Assembly: GCA_907163375.1 (NCBI GenBank)
Contig: CAJQUW010006779.1
Coordinates: 1-64,000, forward strand
Direction of reading: 5' to 3'
DNA length: 64,000 bases
Origin: Prostheceraeus crozeri
Lineage: Eukaryota > Platyhelminthes > Polycladida > Euryleptidae
The position numbers and the translations under genes are program-made. The notes under the pieces are model-generated. The model had not been told where the DNA came from and did no database searches. It saw only the letters and a list, made by a program, of their open reading frames with translations. Shown here one piece after another: positions 11,443 through 22,759 of the stretch. Every line of letters starts with the position of its first letter. Position 1 is the first letter of the stretch.

Positions 11443-13363
11443 CAGGGTGTCCACCCTATCTGAGAAAAAAAATTCACGTACAATTCACGTACATGACAAA
11501 AAATTCACGTACCACTATTTCAGGCCTACTTGCCCGGCAAGCGACAGTTGGTTGAGTCAAAATCATTCCAAAACACTACCCGCAACAACTGCTCAAAGAA
11601 ATGCAGTAATGAGATCTTTACAGTAGAAAGATAGTTCTTCAGAACTATCTTGTATACACACTGCACACATAATAATATAAGTGCATTCGATGCTGTTTTG
11701 AAGCCATCATTTCACAAATAAATGGTATTTTTGGTCACTCAATAATCTTTAAATACAACATAATTCACGGCTATAAAAATCAAGGGTAATAATAATAGGG
11801 TTTGTGTTTTTAGATCTCTAGAAGCAGATTAAAACTAAGAATATTAGTGTGCATATTCAAGGAGATAACTTTTTATTTCTTTTAAAAACATCAGGATAGA
11901 AGCAATAGACTGAGTCCACCATAGCAAAAAAACTAATAAATCTAAAAGTCTTCCAATAGTCGGCGCTTCCGTTGTGCACATAAGTATGAAATTTCCGCTT
12001 CCTTCTCCTTCTCCCTTGCCTCATTCAATTCAATAGCTTTCCTTTTTCGGATGGACTTCGGAGCAATATTTAATCAATGAAGGGATCAGTTCAATGAAAC
12101 GTTTTGCAACGTTCAGATTTTCACACCACCTGATTCGGTAAAACGTTTTCGGGAACTGTTTGGACCCAGTGATTTCGATAAATTGTGCTCGTCTAAGAGG
12201 CGAATTTTGAAAAACATAATGAGTGGACAGAATTTCGTCAATTTTCCAAACACATTTTGTATGACCTAATGAAGATGCTCCATGAACAATGTGCAGGCCA
12301 CACGACCCTAATTCCAACAAAGCAGGAAAGCCCTCAACTTTTCTACGACTACTGAGCATTCGCAAAAGTGACCAATTAACATTTGGCCCATCCATGGACA
12401 CAGATGTCAATTTCTTGAGTCCCAAAGGTTCTAAAACTCGCCATAAAGCATCAAGCAAGTTTGAGGCTGACGTGTGATCTAAAAATTCGGAACTTAGATA
12501 CCTTGTTATGCTTGTTGATTTTCTTTCTTCCAGAATCGAACCAAAACATCCATCTGAGAGCGGTGACTTATTTTATGCTCTGCAGGTCGTCATGTTTTGA
12601 TGTTTATAGTTCATGGTAATATATCGTACGATAACTCCATCAGACTGAGCCAAAACATGATCCGAGTCAATTAAATGACTGAAGCCATCCATACATTATC
12701 TAGCACTGTCAAAATCTGCAACTGACAACAAGCTGGAACGATACAGTCTCACCATTTTTCACCACGCATGCATTCTATCTGTAAGTAATACAAAACGTCA
12801 TAGAATGAACGTTTGAGTCAACCGACCCAATTGTTTGCTGGCCTTGGTCAAGCATTGACAATTTTGCGTAGCCACATATGCATGTACAATGTACATCTAT
12901 ATATGGGCCTTATAGAGACAAAAAGCCCTAGTATATGACTGCACAATACACATGTATACACCTATTACAAAAAGCATAAAATAATTCAGGACACAAAGAT
13001 GTCAAGACGCTGCTTACCAGAATTTCACAAATTTTCATTGTCTGAACCCAGACTCGTTGACAGTAGCGGCTATATTATATGAACATATCTACATGTTTAT
13101 GACTTTCTTTCTTGTAACATACTTTTTTGTAGAACCAAGTCACAGTTGGTGCAACAACGGAAGAAAAAAAATTTAGCACATGTAACAAGAATCAGTGGAT
13201 ATCAAGTAGGAGTAAATAGCAGTAAATACCACTATCTGCGCAACTGAGCTGAATTTCACGTACACATTCGCATTTTCCCATAATTCACGTACATTTTCAT
13301 AATTTTCAAAATTCACGTACAATTCACGTACATACGTGAATTTCACGTACAGTGGACACCCTG
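11443..13363 (-). mobile_element. hAT-like DNA transposon #2, internally decayed (1.92 kb)
   Basis: Ends are CAGGGTGTCCAC on the left and, read inward, CAGGGTGTCCAC on the right. The flanks are a perfect 6-bp duplication GTATTA (11437-11442 and 13364-13369). The iteron is TTCACGTAC: three copies at the left (about 11473-11511) and five at the right (about 13255-13351). All are on the plus strand, apart from one inverted copy near the right tip. Only part of a transposase remains (12030-12458, minus), so the element is non-autonomous. It lies in intron 6 of the TDRD12-like gene, just left of the Tc1-like gene. Confidence 0.85.
12030..12458 (-). pseudogene. hAT-like transposase #2 fragment
   Basis: A 142-residue open stretch with SVSMDGPNVNW, GSCGLHIVHGASSLGHTKCV, PLRRAQFIEITG and RIRWCENLNVAKRFIELIPS. 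These are the DGPNV / C-x-LH-x-VH / RW-EN blocks of the core seen in many invertebrate and fish hAT-like transposases, and the same blocks occur in order in element #1. The N-terminal finger, first catalytic block and dimerisation end are gone or too decayed to see. The reading ends at a stop at 12030. Confidence 0.7.
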
Positions 13364-13503
13364 GTATTACCATTCAACACATTAGAGAATGGAGAAAGAT
13401 CTATGGTGGTCAACTTTCAAATTTTGATTTCGATACAACTGTCACAATTGCTTTTACAAATTGAACATAAACGCGAACTGAAATCCAGCTTTTGTAGAAT
13501 AAA

Positions 13504-14502
13504 ATGGCACACGATCAGTTTACCAGAGGTAAGGCTATTGGATTGATTCGTTGTGGTAGAAGTTCTGCGAGTGTTGCCGAGTGTTATCGAGAGTCGTTGT
13601 TTGGAGGTGGTGGTGTCGATGGAAAGCAGAAGAAGATGTTAAAAAGAAGAAGGGATCTGGTCGACCAAGAAAGTCTGCAGGAAGGACAGACGCACGTCTA
13701 GTTTTAGCTGCAAAGAGGAATAGATTTGTGTCAGTCCCAAAGCTAGTTGTACACTGGAAGAGTGCCTCAAATATAGACTGTAGCGTTCGAACGGCTTACC
13801 TAAGATTGCGAGAAGCTGGAATTCAATCGCGACGACCAGCTGTCCTAATTCCATTGAGTTTTGAGCACCGCAGAAGACGAGTTGCCTGGTGTGATGCCCA
13901 TCGCTCATGGAATGACCATCACTGGCAGAAAGTCTTGTGGACCGATGAATCGAGATTCACTCTGGATTTCAATGACGGTCGTGTCAGAGTGCATCGTCTT
14001 CCAGGTGAACGCTTTGCCCCATGCTGTGTTAAAGAACAAGACAGATATGGTGGTGGAAGTGTTATATGCTGTGGAGTGGCATTTGGCATGGCGGACGAAC
14101 GACAGCAAGTCATCATCAAAGGCACGTTGACTGGAGAGAGGTATCTCAATGAAATTGTGCTTCCTGTTGTTGCCCCAGTGGTCAGGGTGGAGGATCTCGT
14201 CTTCCAAGACGACAACGCAAGACCACATCGCTCCTCGGCTGTCATTACTGAACATTCAAACCCTTGACTGGCCTGCACGCTCACCTGACTTGTCACCCAT
14301 TGAACAAGTCTGGGACGAGCTTGGGCGGCGAGTGAGAGACCGCTATTCACTTCCACCGGTGTCCCTGAAGATTTTCTCTGAAAGACTGACAGAGCAGTGG
14401 CTTTTCCTTGACACATCATTCATTCAGAAACTTTGTGAATCCATGCCATCTCGGATTACTGAATGTATTGGAGCTAGAGGGGGGGGGCACGCGCGCTATT
14501 AA
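13504..14502 (+). pseudogene. Tc1-like transposase, two frameshifts
   Basis: Starts at the ATG of MAHDQFTRGKAIGLI, an N-terminal helix-turn-helix. The frame shifts near 13.6 kb and continues with the second paired-like DNA-binding part (GSGRPRKSAGRTDARLVLAA, GRPR AT-hook-like). The catalytic domain follows: KVLWTDESRFTL (first Asp), DLVFQDDNARPHRS (second Asp). Another shift near 14.26 kb leads to LDWPARSPDLSPIEQVWDEL, whose Glu completes a DD34E triad. All catalytic residues are visible, with two frame breaks and no long deletion. Clear inverted terminal repeats with TA duplications were not found by eye. It sits about 140 bp right of hAT-like element #2, in intron 6 of the TDRD12-like gene. 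Confidence 0.85.
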
Positions 14503-15907
14503 AGTTGAATCTGCTACATGCGTTGTTTTTCTAGGCTAGCGACTTGGTGGAGATTGACTAAATTATCAAGGTATCATACATACATGTAGTCAAAAATTAA
14601 AGAAGTTAAAGAAGTAAATGTTTCAAAAAATTTTGTCAATGAGTATATGTGATGATTCCACGCTCTTCAACGCTACAGGATTCATTATGGCGTGTTATCT
14701 GAAGCAACTTTCTTTGTTCCATCTGAACTTGTGACTGCACTTTAAACATCGCCTTCATCCCATGACCGTTTAATGAACTAGCTTTTAAAGATAAATGGAC
14801 GATGGATAGCAAGTCCTATCAATGTGATGTTCCGCATCAACGTCGCAAATCTTGCGCCTCTTGTGTTATGTAATTGCGTTCACCGAATGTATGCAAATTC
14901 TTGTAAACCAAAGAATAAAGGTTATTATTAAATGCACATTGCACTGACCTACTTCTTATGACATGAATCTTTTGCTGTTTGAAACCACCGTTGCAAACTG
15001 TTTGAAACCACCCGGCAACTCAGTCATTGTGATATTTATAAGTACATTGACGCAAGTCCTCAAGTAAGAGCATAAAAGACATTTCCTGAATACCGTAGGC
15101 AACGATTGTACATTAATGAAATCTGCAAATTCAATACTCTATAATAAAGCTAGGTCATTCAATTTCAACAACTGTGAGTTGCCGTTGGATACATGAGAAC
15201 TTTGTTCCTTGATGGGAGAATACTGGGAGTCGTCAACCTTTCCAACTTTTTTGAAATTGCAGGTGATGAACCGGACCATAAAGGACCGATGTTACAATAT
15301 AATTTTAATAATTGTCCCCTGTCCATGTAGTGGCAGAAGGTTGGGGTTTTCGGCAATGTCCATGAATGCTCCATTGAAAGTGGGGAATCAAAAAAATATA
15401 TTCACCCACACAGATATAACATTTCATGAAGCGATCGTGAATCAATATATGAATGCATAAAGAAATTCAACGTATTGAATACTTGTGCCGCTGACTTGAA
15501 TACTTCAACTCAATTGTGCTGCTATCAGTGGCATGGTCGAAACAGAATAAACGCTAGATCACAATTTATCGTCATTGGACAACGGCATGCTTACAAATAA
15601 TTAGTTTCGTCAACACATTGGTGCATTACATTATTTCTCAGCATTCTCACTTTTTGAAAATTTCAGCAAATCGCTAAAAAGTATGAAAGAATGACGGCTG
15701 CTACCACTGCAATAATGAAAAGACGACGTGCTTGAGAAAACATCGCATGAAAAAATAAATTGTTGAAATTATTCTCGCTTTATGGGATAGGAATTACGGA
15801 ACTTTTTCAGTGGGGATGGAAATGGAAAGGAAATTTGTGGATACACTGCATGCGCACAAATGGATAAATTATGGTACACAAATATTGTTCGTGATGAAAT
15901 ACTATAC
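14503..15907. other. Intron sequence, nothing recognised
   Basis: AT-rich intron with a short G-run (14479-14487) just before it. The ORFs here are short and unlike known proteins. No RNA gene or splice-bounded exon was seen before the donor of exon 6 at 15907. Confidence 0.4.
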
Positions 15908-16659
15908 CTTTGACCAGGAAGAGCAGATGATAATTACTATTGGTCCATGACCTTTTTTCAAAGCGACAGGATTCTCCATGAGTAACGAAAGGCGAGTAAG
16001 CATGGCCATCAGTAAACCTGTGGTTTTTCCTTTATTTCTCGGTGCAACTGCTACAACATCCATATTCCGCAATATCACCGGAAACATGTTGGCCTGAATG
16101 AAAAGAAAACATTTCACATGACGCTTCGCCAAACACTTCTTTATCGGAGGAGGTAGAGGACTCTTATCATATGACAAGAATGGTGAAGGAATAGGAACGA
16201 CAGAAATTGTCAGCACCGCTCTCTTCATAGCCTCGGCATCCAACTGATCCATGAAACCAGCATTTTCATCATCATTGCACTGCATCAATCCGGCTTGATA
16301 TGTATCTTCAGACGAAACATCTGATGAGGAATAATTGCCGAATCCGTTAGTTCGAAGATTTTCAGTGGATGAGGTAGAAGATGGGGACGTTTCTGCCACA
16401 TGTTTTGTAGGTGGTGACGAAGCTTTCCCAATTCCTCCGACGCCGTTTGACATCAGGTTTTGAGAAGATAAATTCCTGTTGACCGTACCATTCAACTTAA
16501 ATTCAGCATACTTCATCTCTACGAGAATATCTGCCAAGGATTTCTGAACACGACATCGACCAACGCGAATATAAATATCACACAGGAGATCATGATTGCC
16601 TGATTTGGAATTCCCTTTTTCTTGTTCCAGCAGATCTACTTCCACTTCCATGTCGCAGT
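15908..16659 (-). CDS. TDRD12: TDRD12-like gene, exon 6 (linker and helicase motif I)
   Basis: The largest exon (752 bp): acceptor TTTCTATTTCAG before 16659, donor GTATAG after 15908. It enters with two bases that complete an Asp codon with exon 5 and leaves in phase 0. The start (CDMEVEVDLLEQ ... LLCDIYIRVGRCRVQKSLAD ... MKYAEF) matches the end of the first Tudor region of TDRD12. A low-complexity Ser/Asn linker follows (~residues 65-150 of the exon). The end has IKKCLAKRHVKCFLFIQANM, then NMDVVAVAPRNKGKTTGLL, a motif I that keeps G-K-T (the human protein, as recalled, has lost it). Last comes GPIVIIICSSWSK (motif Ia). Confidence 0.85.
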
Positions 16660-17389
16660 CTGAAATAGAAAAATTAATGATAAATGTCACAGTAAATGCA
16701 CACTGGTAATCTATATTTCAGTAACTGGTAGGATTTCAGTATTTCTCCTTATTGGATTCGATAAAGGACAGTCTAATTTCGACTTCTTCAATCGAAATGG
16801 AAACAATGCTCAAGAATAGTAACTTACAGTAGAGAGAAGACAAGTTTCTCTGCGATCAAACTAAGTTTGCAAAACTTAGGTGAATTTTGATCTGCGACAT
16901 AGACCATTACCTTAAGTCTTGAAACTGTGGAAAATTCGTTATTATTCATTGACAGTAATTTGATTTCGTGAGGCATGCTCGTCCATTCGCAGTTAGAGAG
17001 TGTAAAACACATTTTCATAAAGGACTTTGAGGAAATCAGATTTCAGATCGAAAGTTGTGGCGTGCAGGCAGACCAGACCGGTGAACCATATTGTGTTCTT
17101 GAATGAAACTAACATATGTCAGTCTTTGTCATTCAAGTTTCGAAATGGAGCTTGTGCAGAACCAGAGAGGCATTGCAAAGGGAGAACAACAGGGCAGAAC
17201 TCAATCTTCTTGCGCACGTAAATACAAAAAATCCTAAAAAATATGAGCGAGAAGAAAACGTAGAGCACTTAACGATCGAGATGAGTTTCTCATACTCCCC
17301 AGAATCCAGATGGAATATACTAAAGAAATTCGCTAAAATGTGAACGGAAAGCAGAAAACGTAGATATTTTTTTATGATCGACTGAAGCA
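16660..17389. other. Intron sequence with an exon-like decoy
   Basis: Contains an open stretch on the minus strand (16824-17018) with plausible splice sites. Its phase does not fit the neighbouring exons (see the rejected list). Nothing else recognised. Confidence 0.4.
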
Positions 17390-17397
17390 AGTCTCAC

Positions 17398-18645
17398 CAG
17401 TGTTCCTATTCCAGTTTTAGATATTTCCTCCGCAGCTGCAAAAAATTTCCGCAGTCTAATTTTGACGAAAAATCCATCAAATCTCATAAATAGTTAGACC
17501 GCATAGCTACATGTCCAATTCCCATGTGTGCATGATTAGACAGCCTACTTCATGATATTATTGTTGTTAGTTTCATGATATTAAGGTTAAACTCATTTTC
17601 AACGACTTGTTTCTCACCCAGCTTCTCACCAATAGTTCAAAAGTCCATGTGACAATGATTTCAAAGAAAATGGCACTAACTTTTGGCATATTTCGTGACC
17701 ATACCGGAGCAGCTATTTCATCGTAGAATTACGTTTTTTCATGATTGCTAAATTCTGTTTGAGTTAAAATCAATTAATCGCATGAAATAAAGACTAGTAC
17801 CACTATGTAGAATTTCACACCCCAAGGTTATCCTACGTATGTAGTAGCTATTAAATATATTTCCACAAGAAGATTTTTTTGAAGCAAAAAGGTAAAATCG
17901 TAGGGACGAGTCGTCAAGGAATACATTCGACTTGGATGCCAACGAATTATTACATAGGGCCTACCTGATGCAGGCTGAGCGGCCAAAAAATTTGGTTATT
18001 TCATATAGTTCTAACTGAGCTTAATAATAATTCAATTATTTGAACCAATTATTCTTCGATTATCAAACAGAATGCTACTTCAATGTAAATATTTTTTTGC
18101 TATTTATCAAAAGAGTTCTTGATGGCATTTGAAATCGCTTTCGCAGTCTATTGGTCATTTATTTTTTTCTTTTTCTTTGATAATTCATTTTCTTGTGTCT
18201 CAATGGCTTTTTCTGTTTTGATTGCCTGCATTTTTGTTGGTATGTCTTCAGCATCTCGTTCATTTCCTTCTCATCCTCTGCTAAATTTTCTTTCCGTTTC
18301 AATAATTCGCTCTCTCTTGATTTTAGTTCTAAAGGAATTGAAGAAAGTTTGAGGAATTGACATTTACATTCTTCAACAAACTAAGATAGGCTACCTGGTA
18401 TAGTCCATATATTGATATAGGGTCTACCGTACGATATTGAACGGAACAGCCTGTTCACACAGTTGGATAAATTGGATACGAGGGACACTAAATTAGTTTG
18501 ATTTAGCTTGCTGATAATAATTGTGGAATAATTTTTAAATAATTCTTCATTTCATTTACCACTGTATTCACTGTTTAAATAATTTCCGCAGCAAAAAAAT
18601 TCCCTCCTCTGATTTTCCGAATTTCCGCAGAGAATGGGTAAACTG
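17398..18645 (-). mobile_element. hAT-like element #3, decayed, 8-bp target duplication
   Basis: Flanked by a perfect 8-bp duplication AGTCTCAC (17390-17397 and 18646-18653). Ends are related inverted repeats: CAGTGTTCCTATTCC on the left and, read inward, CAGTTTACCCATTCTC on the right. The iteron is TTTCCGCAG: one imperfect and one good copy at the left (about 17425-17454), two good copies at the right (about 18583-18630), all on the plus strand. A lysine/glutamate-rich helical ORF remnant on the minus strand (18119-18362) resembles the tail of the other hAT-like transposases. It is the third hAT-like element in the introns of this gene. Confidence 0.75.
18119..18362 (-). pseudogene. Possible hAT-like transposase coiled-coil tail
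   Basis: Read on the minus strand, the segment gives a charged helix (LKSRESELLKRKENLAEDEK then EMNEMLKTYQQKC) followed by a basic K/R run and a stop. Composition and position within element #3 match the C-terminal coiled-coil tails of elements #1 and #4. No catalytic motif is visible, so the identification rests on context. Confidence 0.35.
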
Positions 18646-18653
18646 AGTCTCAC

Positions 18654-19905
18654 TCAGACCAGGATCCAGATATATCAAGTCATGGTCTATTGGTAGACAT
18701 AAACAACAACAACACGGCGACAAGAACATCCGATTTTAATTTCCTAATTTTAAAAAGGTGCCCAAACAGATACAATCTCTTAATTTATGAAAAACTGCTG
18801 ATCAAACTCCACTCACCATCTCTCAACGGACACAGTGACCTGGACTTCAGTTACTTGATTAGTTCGTAAGTGAAGATATTTCATATTTTTAAGGATAAGT
18901 TTTTTGAAAATAAGTGATTTCGATTTCATCCCGTAAGACCTAGAAATAAGTATTACGTACTTTAGACAGTTATCTATGCATTTTGACTTTTGCATAGCTT
19001 ATCAAATGCATTGATTTAGAAAATGCAAATCTGATGATGACCACTTCAGATGGTCGAAATATCAATTTGGCATTTTTCTTTCTGTCAAAAATTTGCAGTC
19101 GCAACTTTTATAAAATTTAGAAATCGTCTAGAAGAAGTAAAATCAAGTGCAGTTTATATTAAAGCATAGAAAGAGATGTTTAGATGATCAAGGGAGTTGC
19201 AAATCTAAATCTAACTATTTTATGCATCAACTATGAGGTGGAGGAGGTAAGAAGGAATTTTATAGGAAAAGAAAAGCAACATTACAAGTTAGTCAAAATC
19301 TTGTGAAAAAGCAAGCACGAAAATGTCATTCGGTTTTTACATGAAAGAGAAGGCAATTGAGATCCGACAACAAAATACGTTCTGGATAACAATAATTGGT
19401 CTGCTGATTTGTAGACTATTGATTTATTTTCATGTTAAGTTATATTTTCTAATATCATAGGTGGCTTTAGATAGTGCAATTTGGAGAGAGTTCACTACTA
19501 CTCTCAGCTTAGCAGCAGTCCTAAAAACAAAGCTTGCGTGTCAGAGCCAAAGTTTGTGCGAACGCAAAAACTTTGGAGCTACCCCAAACAAAGGTTTTAC
19601 CCAACCTTGGACTATAAACCTTTTAGACAAAGTAATACCTAAAGGAAGTATAAGCGTCAGATGACACAACCTTATTGCGCCGTCTTCAACTTCTCACCGC
19701 TCAGAGGCTGCAGGTTATATTAGAAAGGGAAAATCAATGGTCATTTGAAATTTATGTTCCGATTATGAGATCACGTGAAATTCCAGTATTTCATCATTTC
19801 GGAATAGAAATCCCTGTAATGCGACACCTATTTGAAATTTGTCTTCAAGCAACTATAAGTAATAATCACATGCCATGATAAATGCATGACATCATTGATA
19901 CTTGC
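18654..19905. other. Intron sequence with a ribozyme-like motif
   Basis: Besides the hammerhead-like motif at 19021-19076, no coding exon or other element was recognised. The 67-codon plus-strand open stretch at 19461-19664 is unrecognised. Confidence 0.4.
19021..19076 (+). ncRNA. Hammerhead-ribozyme-like motif (Penelope-type)
   Basis: The core CTGATGA (19031-19037) is followed, after one extra T, by stem II GACCA / TGGTC with a 7-base loop, then GAAA (19056-19059) and TATC. The last letters give the A-U-C cleavage triplet. The flanks AAATGCAAAT (before) and ATTTGGCATTT (after) pair with one bulge as stem I. This is a type I layout with a minimal stem III, the form known from Penelope-like retroelements, which cut as dimers. 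The extra T beside stem II is a departure from the standard core. No reverse transcriptase is adjacent, so it may be an isolated end fragment. Confidence 0.5.
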
Positions 19906-19961
19906 CTTTTAGTAATTGATTGACGTGCGAATTGGCAGCAGGACACCATTTTCGGCTTCTC
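19906..19961 (-). CDS. TDRD12: TDRD12-like gene, exon 5 (56 bp, GC-AG intron follows)
   Basis: Small exon with acceptor TTTCTTACAG before 19961. The donor is AAAAG followed by GCAAGT, an exact match to the consensus of the minor GC-AG intron class. Its first base completes the last codon of exon 4 and its last base starts the Asp codon finished by exon 6. The peptide RSRKWCPAANSHVNQLLK aligns with human TDRD12 KKWDNAAIQYFQNLLK (recalled). Phase agreement on both sides is the main evidence for so short an exon. Confidence 0.75.
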
Positions 19962-20843
19962 CTGTAAGAAATGACTGGGATAAAAATACACTTCAACTTT
20001 CTTAAAAAATATTGATAAGCACGTAGTCACACAAGTTTCTTCATGCAAAGTCGAAAACATCAGCATGCCGGATACAGGCATACTTCCTGGTCCCATCAAT
20101 GAATATAATCACACTTAAAAAAAGAATGACGGCGCTTTATAAAGAAGACTTATTAATGTTCTGTAGTACAGTGATTGGTTTTATCAAACCATATACAGTC
20201 ATACCAATTCATCTATGGCAAGACCCGAAAATGCAACTCCCGCAAGGCGTCAAGCACGTTTTCTTGCCGTACCTCGCTTTCCGCAATCACTACTCGCAAG
20301 TAGGTAAATAATATATATGTACTCAAATAAGGCATTTCAAAATGTACACAATAGAAAAACAAAACCTGTGAACGAAAATATTTATATGACTGCGTTTCGG
20401 CGTGTAAATGGCAAATCAAATGTAGGTAATTAACCTAAACACAACTTTCACGTATACCAAGAAAGGCTTTTTAGATTTCTTCGACAATCGTAGTACTATT
20501 CTTATTATGAGCAAAGTTTTGAAGCTGCTAAGAAAGAGAACACAAAGAGTCGATATCGAAGAAGAGAGAGTTACTGGGCGGTGAGGGATCACGGAATGAT
20601 GTAGGTCAGTTTCCAATAGAAGAAAAAAATAGTGCTAACATAATCAGACCAAATTGAAGTGCTGTAATCACGGTGACCACTACGTTAATTCGTCGGACTT
20701 TTGTAGACCTGTGAAAAATTGGAACCGTTTAAGGACCAGTCCCAGAAGAGCGGATGTCTATCTCACAGACTCCAGTGACGTTCGTCAGGGCCTCGAACAC
20801 ACTACTAAAAACGCTCGGCAAGGTCATGTGGAAGTGACTAAGG
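19962..20843. other. Intron sequence, nothing recognised
   Basis: No exon, RNA gene or terminal repeats seen between exon 5 and the fold-back at 20844. Confidence 0.4.
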
Positions 20844-21257
20844 GTGCAACTTCATTATTGACACTGTTCGATCCATGACGAGTCAGATAAGAATGGACAA
20901 ACAATGGAATTGAAGACATGCTTTCAAAAATCGTGCTTCGTGCGCCACCAAACAGAGTCCAGACAATAGCAACATAATGAAAGATGATAAAGAGAAATGC
21001 ATTGATTTCATCAGTTTATAATCCTCTGAGTGTCAGCTAAAGCTACGCCCTGTTCAAATTTAGCTGCCACTTTTTGCAGACTGTCAGAGGATAATAAGCT
21101 GATAAGATCGATGCATTTCTCTTTATCACCATTCACAAAATTGATACTGTCTGCTGACGCACGAAGCACGATTATTGAAAGTTAGCCTTTGCTTCCATTG
21201 TTTGTCCATTTTTTCTGACTCATCAGGGATTGAAAAGTGTCAGCAATAAAGTTGCAC
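20844..21257. repeat. Fold-back (long inverted repeat) element
   Basis: Arms of about 190-200 bp face each other around a short centre near 21045-21065. The left tip GTGCAACTTCATTATTGACAC matches the reverse of the right tip (GTGCAACTTTATTGCTGACAC). The blocks GGACAAACAATGGAA, AATCGTGCTTCGTGCG, GATAAAGAGAAATGCAT and ATCCTCTGA are shared. Divergence is moderate, so the element is not very young. No coding capacity and no clear target duplication. Confidence 0.75.
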
Positions 21258-21405
21258 GTGTAAACGCAGCCTGCGAATTATCCCTATGATGCTTAGTTAC
21301 TTTGCACGGTGCTTAGATAGCGAATATCCATGGTTGAGCTCTACCTGCCTAAAGCGCCAAAAGTAAAAAAAATGACATTGAAATGATGACAACGTTGGTC
21401 CTTAC

Positions 21406-21540
21406 CTGCGTTCTACTTTCAGAGGACACGATTTGTCAGTGGTGATTCTCGCTTCGGACTGCAAAGGTGCCAATCTTGGAATGATATACCGACGACCAAG
21501 TGGTGGCAAGATTTTCAGGTTTTCTGGCAGCTTCTTAAGC
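21406..21540 (-). CDS. TDRD12: TDRD12-like gene, exon 4 (end of Tudor domain)
   Basis: Exon of 135 bp with acceptor TATTTTTCAG before 21540 and donor GTAAGG after 21406. It begins with one base that completes a codon and ends with two bases. The peptide LKKLPENLKILPPLGRRYII then PRLAPLQSEARI has the L-x-x-LP-x-x-L-x-x-LPP pattern that closes extended Tudor domains, where the chain returns to the SN-like half. Joining to exon 5 gives VER-R-RSRKW without a stop. The exon before it should end two bases into a codon. Confidence 0.78.
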
Positions 21541-22740
21541 CTGAAAAATAATCAGCAAATGAGAAAAGCTGATTCTGATGAAATTAATATGGATTTCATT
21601 ATAGTGAAAGAATTGACAATAGATTTTTCTCTTCCAAAATTAAAAATATTCTAGTCGTCTACTTCGTTATCCTAAAAGTTCACTGTAGATATTTGAAATT
21701 ATCATTTTAATGAAGAATCAATGTCAATACTGAAGCATTTGTGTCAGCAAGCACCGTAAATTGAAATTTAACAACACAATAACCTCGCAACTAAAAAATC
21801 TTGTTGCTGTAGACACTGCCTAGAAGAAAATTCGGGAGATTGAACTATGCCACAAAAATACCAGGTAAACTTTCAATTACTTGGAGGAAGACAATCAGCA
21901 GTGTGCCGATTATGAATTTTTGCTGAATTCGCGCCTACCACAAAATTTTCATAAATCAAGTTTTCCGCTTAAATTAAGTTTACTATACAATAGCACGTTT
22001 GCTACCACAAACCATCGGTGTCATGTCATGTTAATATATTGATTGATGTTTCGCTCAATTTATGAACATTTCATCATCATTTTAAGATCTTTCGATTTTC
22101 ATGTAATATAATTTACCTAATTAAACAAAGCATGTTATTAACAGGCATCAAGAAAAACCAAATATATCCAGTCAATCTTGTATATCATTGAAAATTCTAG
22201 CACATAAGTTCAGTTTGGGGATTTCGTAGGAACATCCAGGTTCATCGGCTACTTTTCGTTGGAAAAATAAAAAAATTGGTTCAGTGCATTTGCATGCTAC
22301 GGCTCGCTACAGTTTCGGCGAAATTGGTCAAATAAAACTATAATCAGAAGCATGCGCGATCATGAAATTATCGAATGATCATAGTATTCATATCATGCTT
22401 CCTTTTGATTCTGATTCTCACAATATTATTCCCAACATTTCAGCATCAAATTAATGAATCTACATAGAATGACGAAAATTAAAAAAAAATGATCGGTACA
22501 TATCGCCAAAATAGTGAGACTAAGAATATCGAGTTATATTTGCACATTTTCAGTAGCCACAAAATTTCACACGTGTCGGTCAACAACTAAAGAAATATAT
22601 CCAATTAGGTCTATTTGATACAAATTTCTGAACTCGTATTGCTGTAAATACAATATCATTCATGAATTCGATTTCATGGTTGACAAAGTATGAAAGTGTA
22701 ATGAAGGGATTTTGATGTTCATTTGGTCAAATTGTTAATC
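21541..22740. other. Intron sequence, nothing recognised
   Basis: AT-rich stretch between exon 4 and the CR1-group LINE. No gene or repeat ends found. Confidence 0.4.
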
Positions 22741-22759
22741 GATTGTCATTCGATCATCG

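Noticed and set aside
16828-16924. Candidate TDRD12-like exon (VSRLKVMVYVADQNSP) with good acceptor and GTAAGT donor
   Set aside because: Its phase would put exon 6 into a frame with an early stop, while exon 5 joins exon 6 directly in phase and in register with the family.
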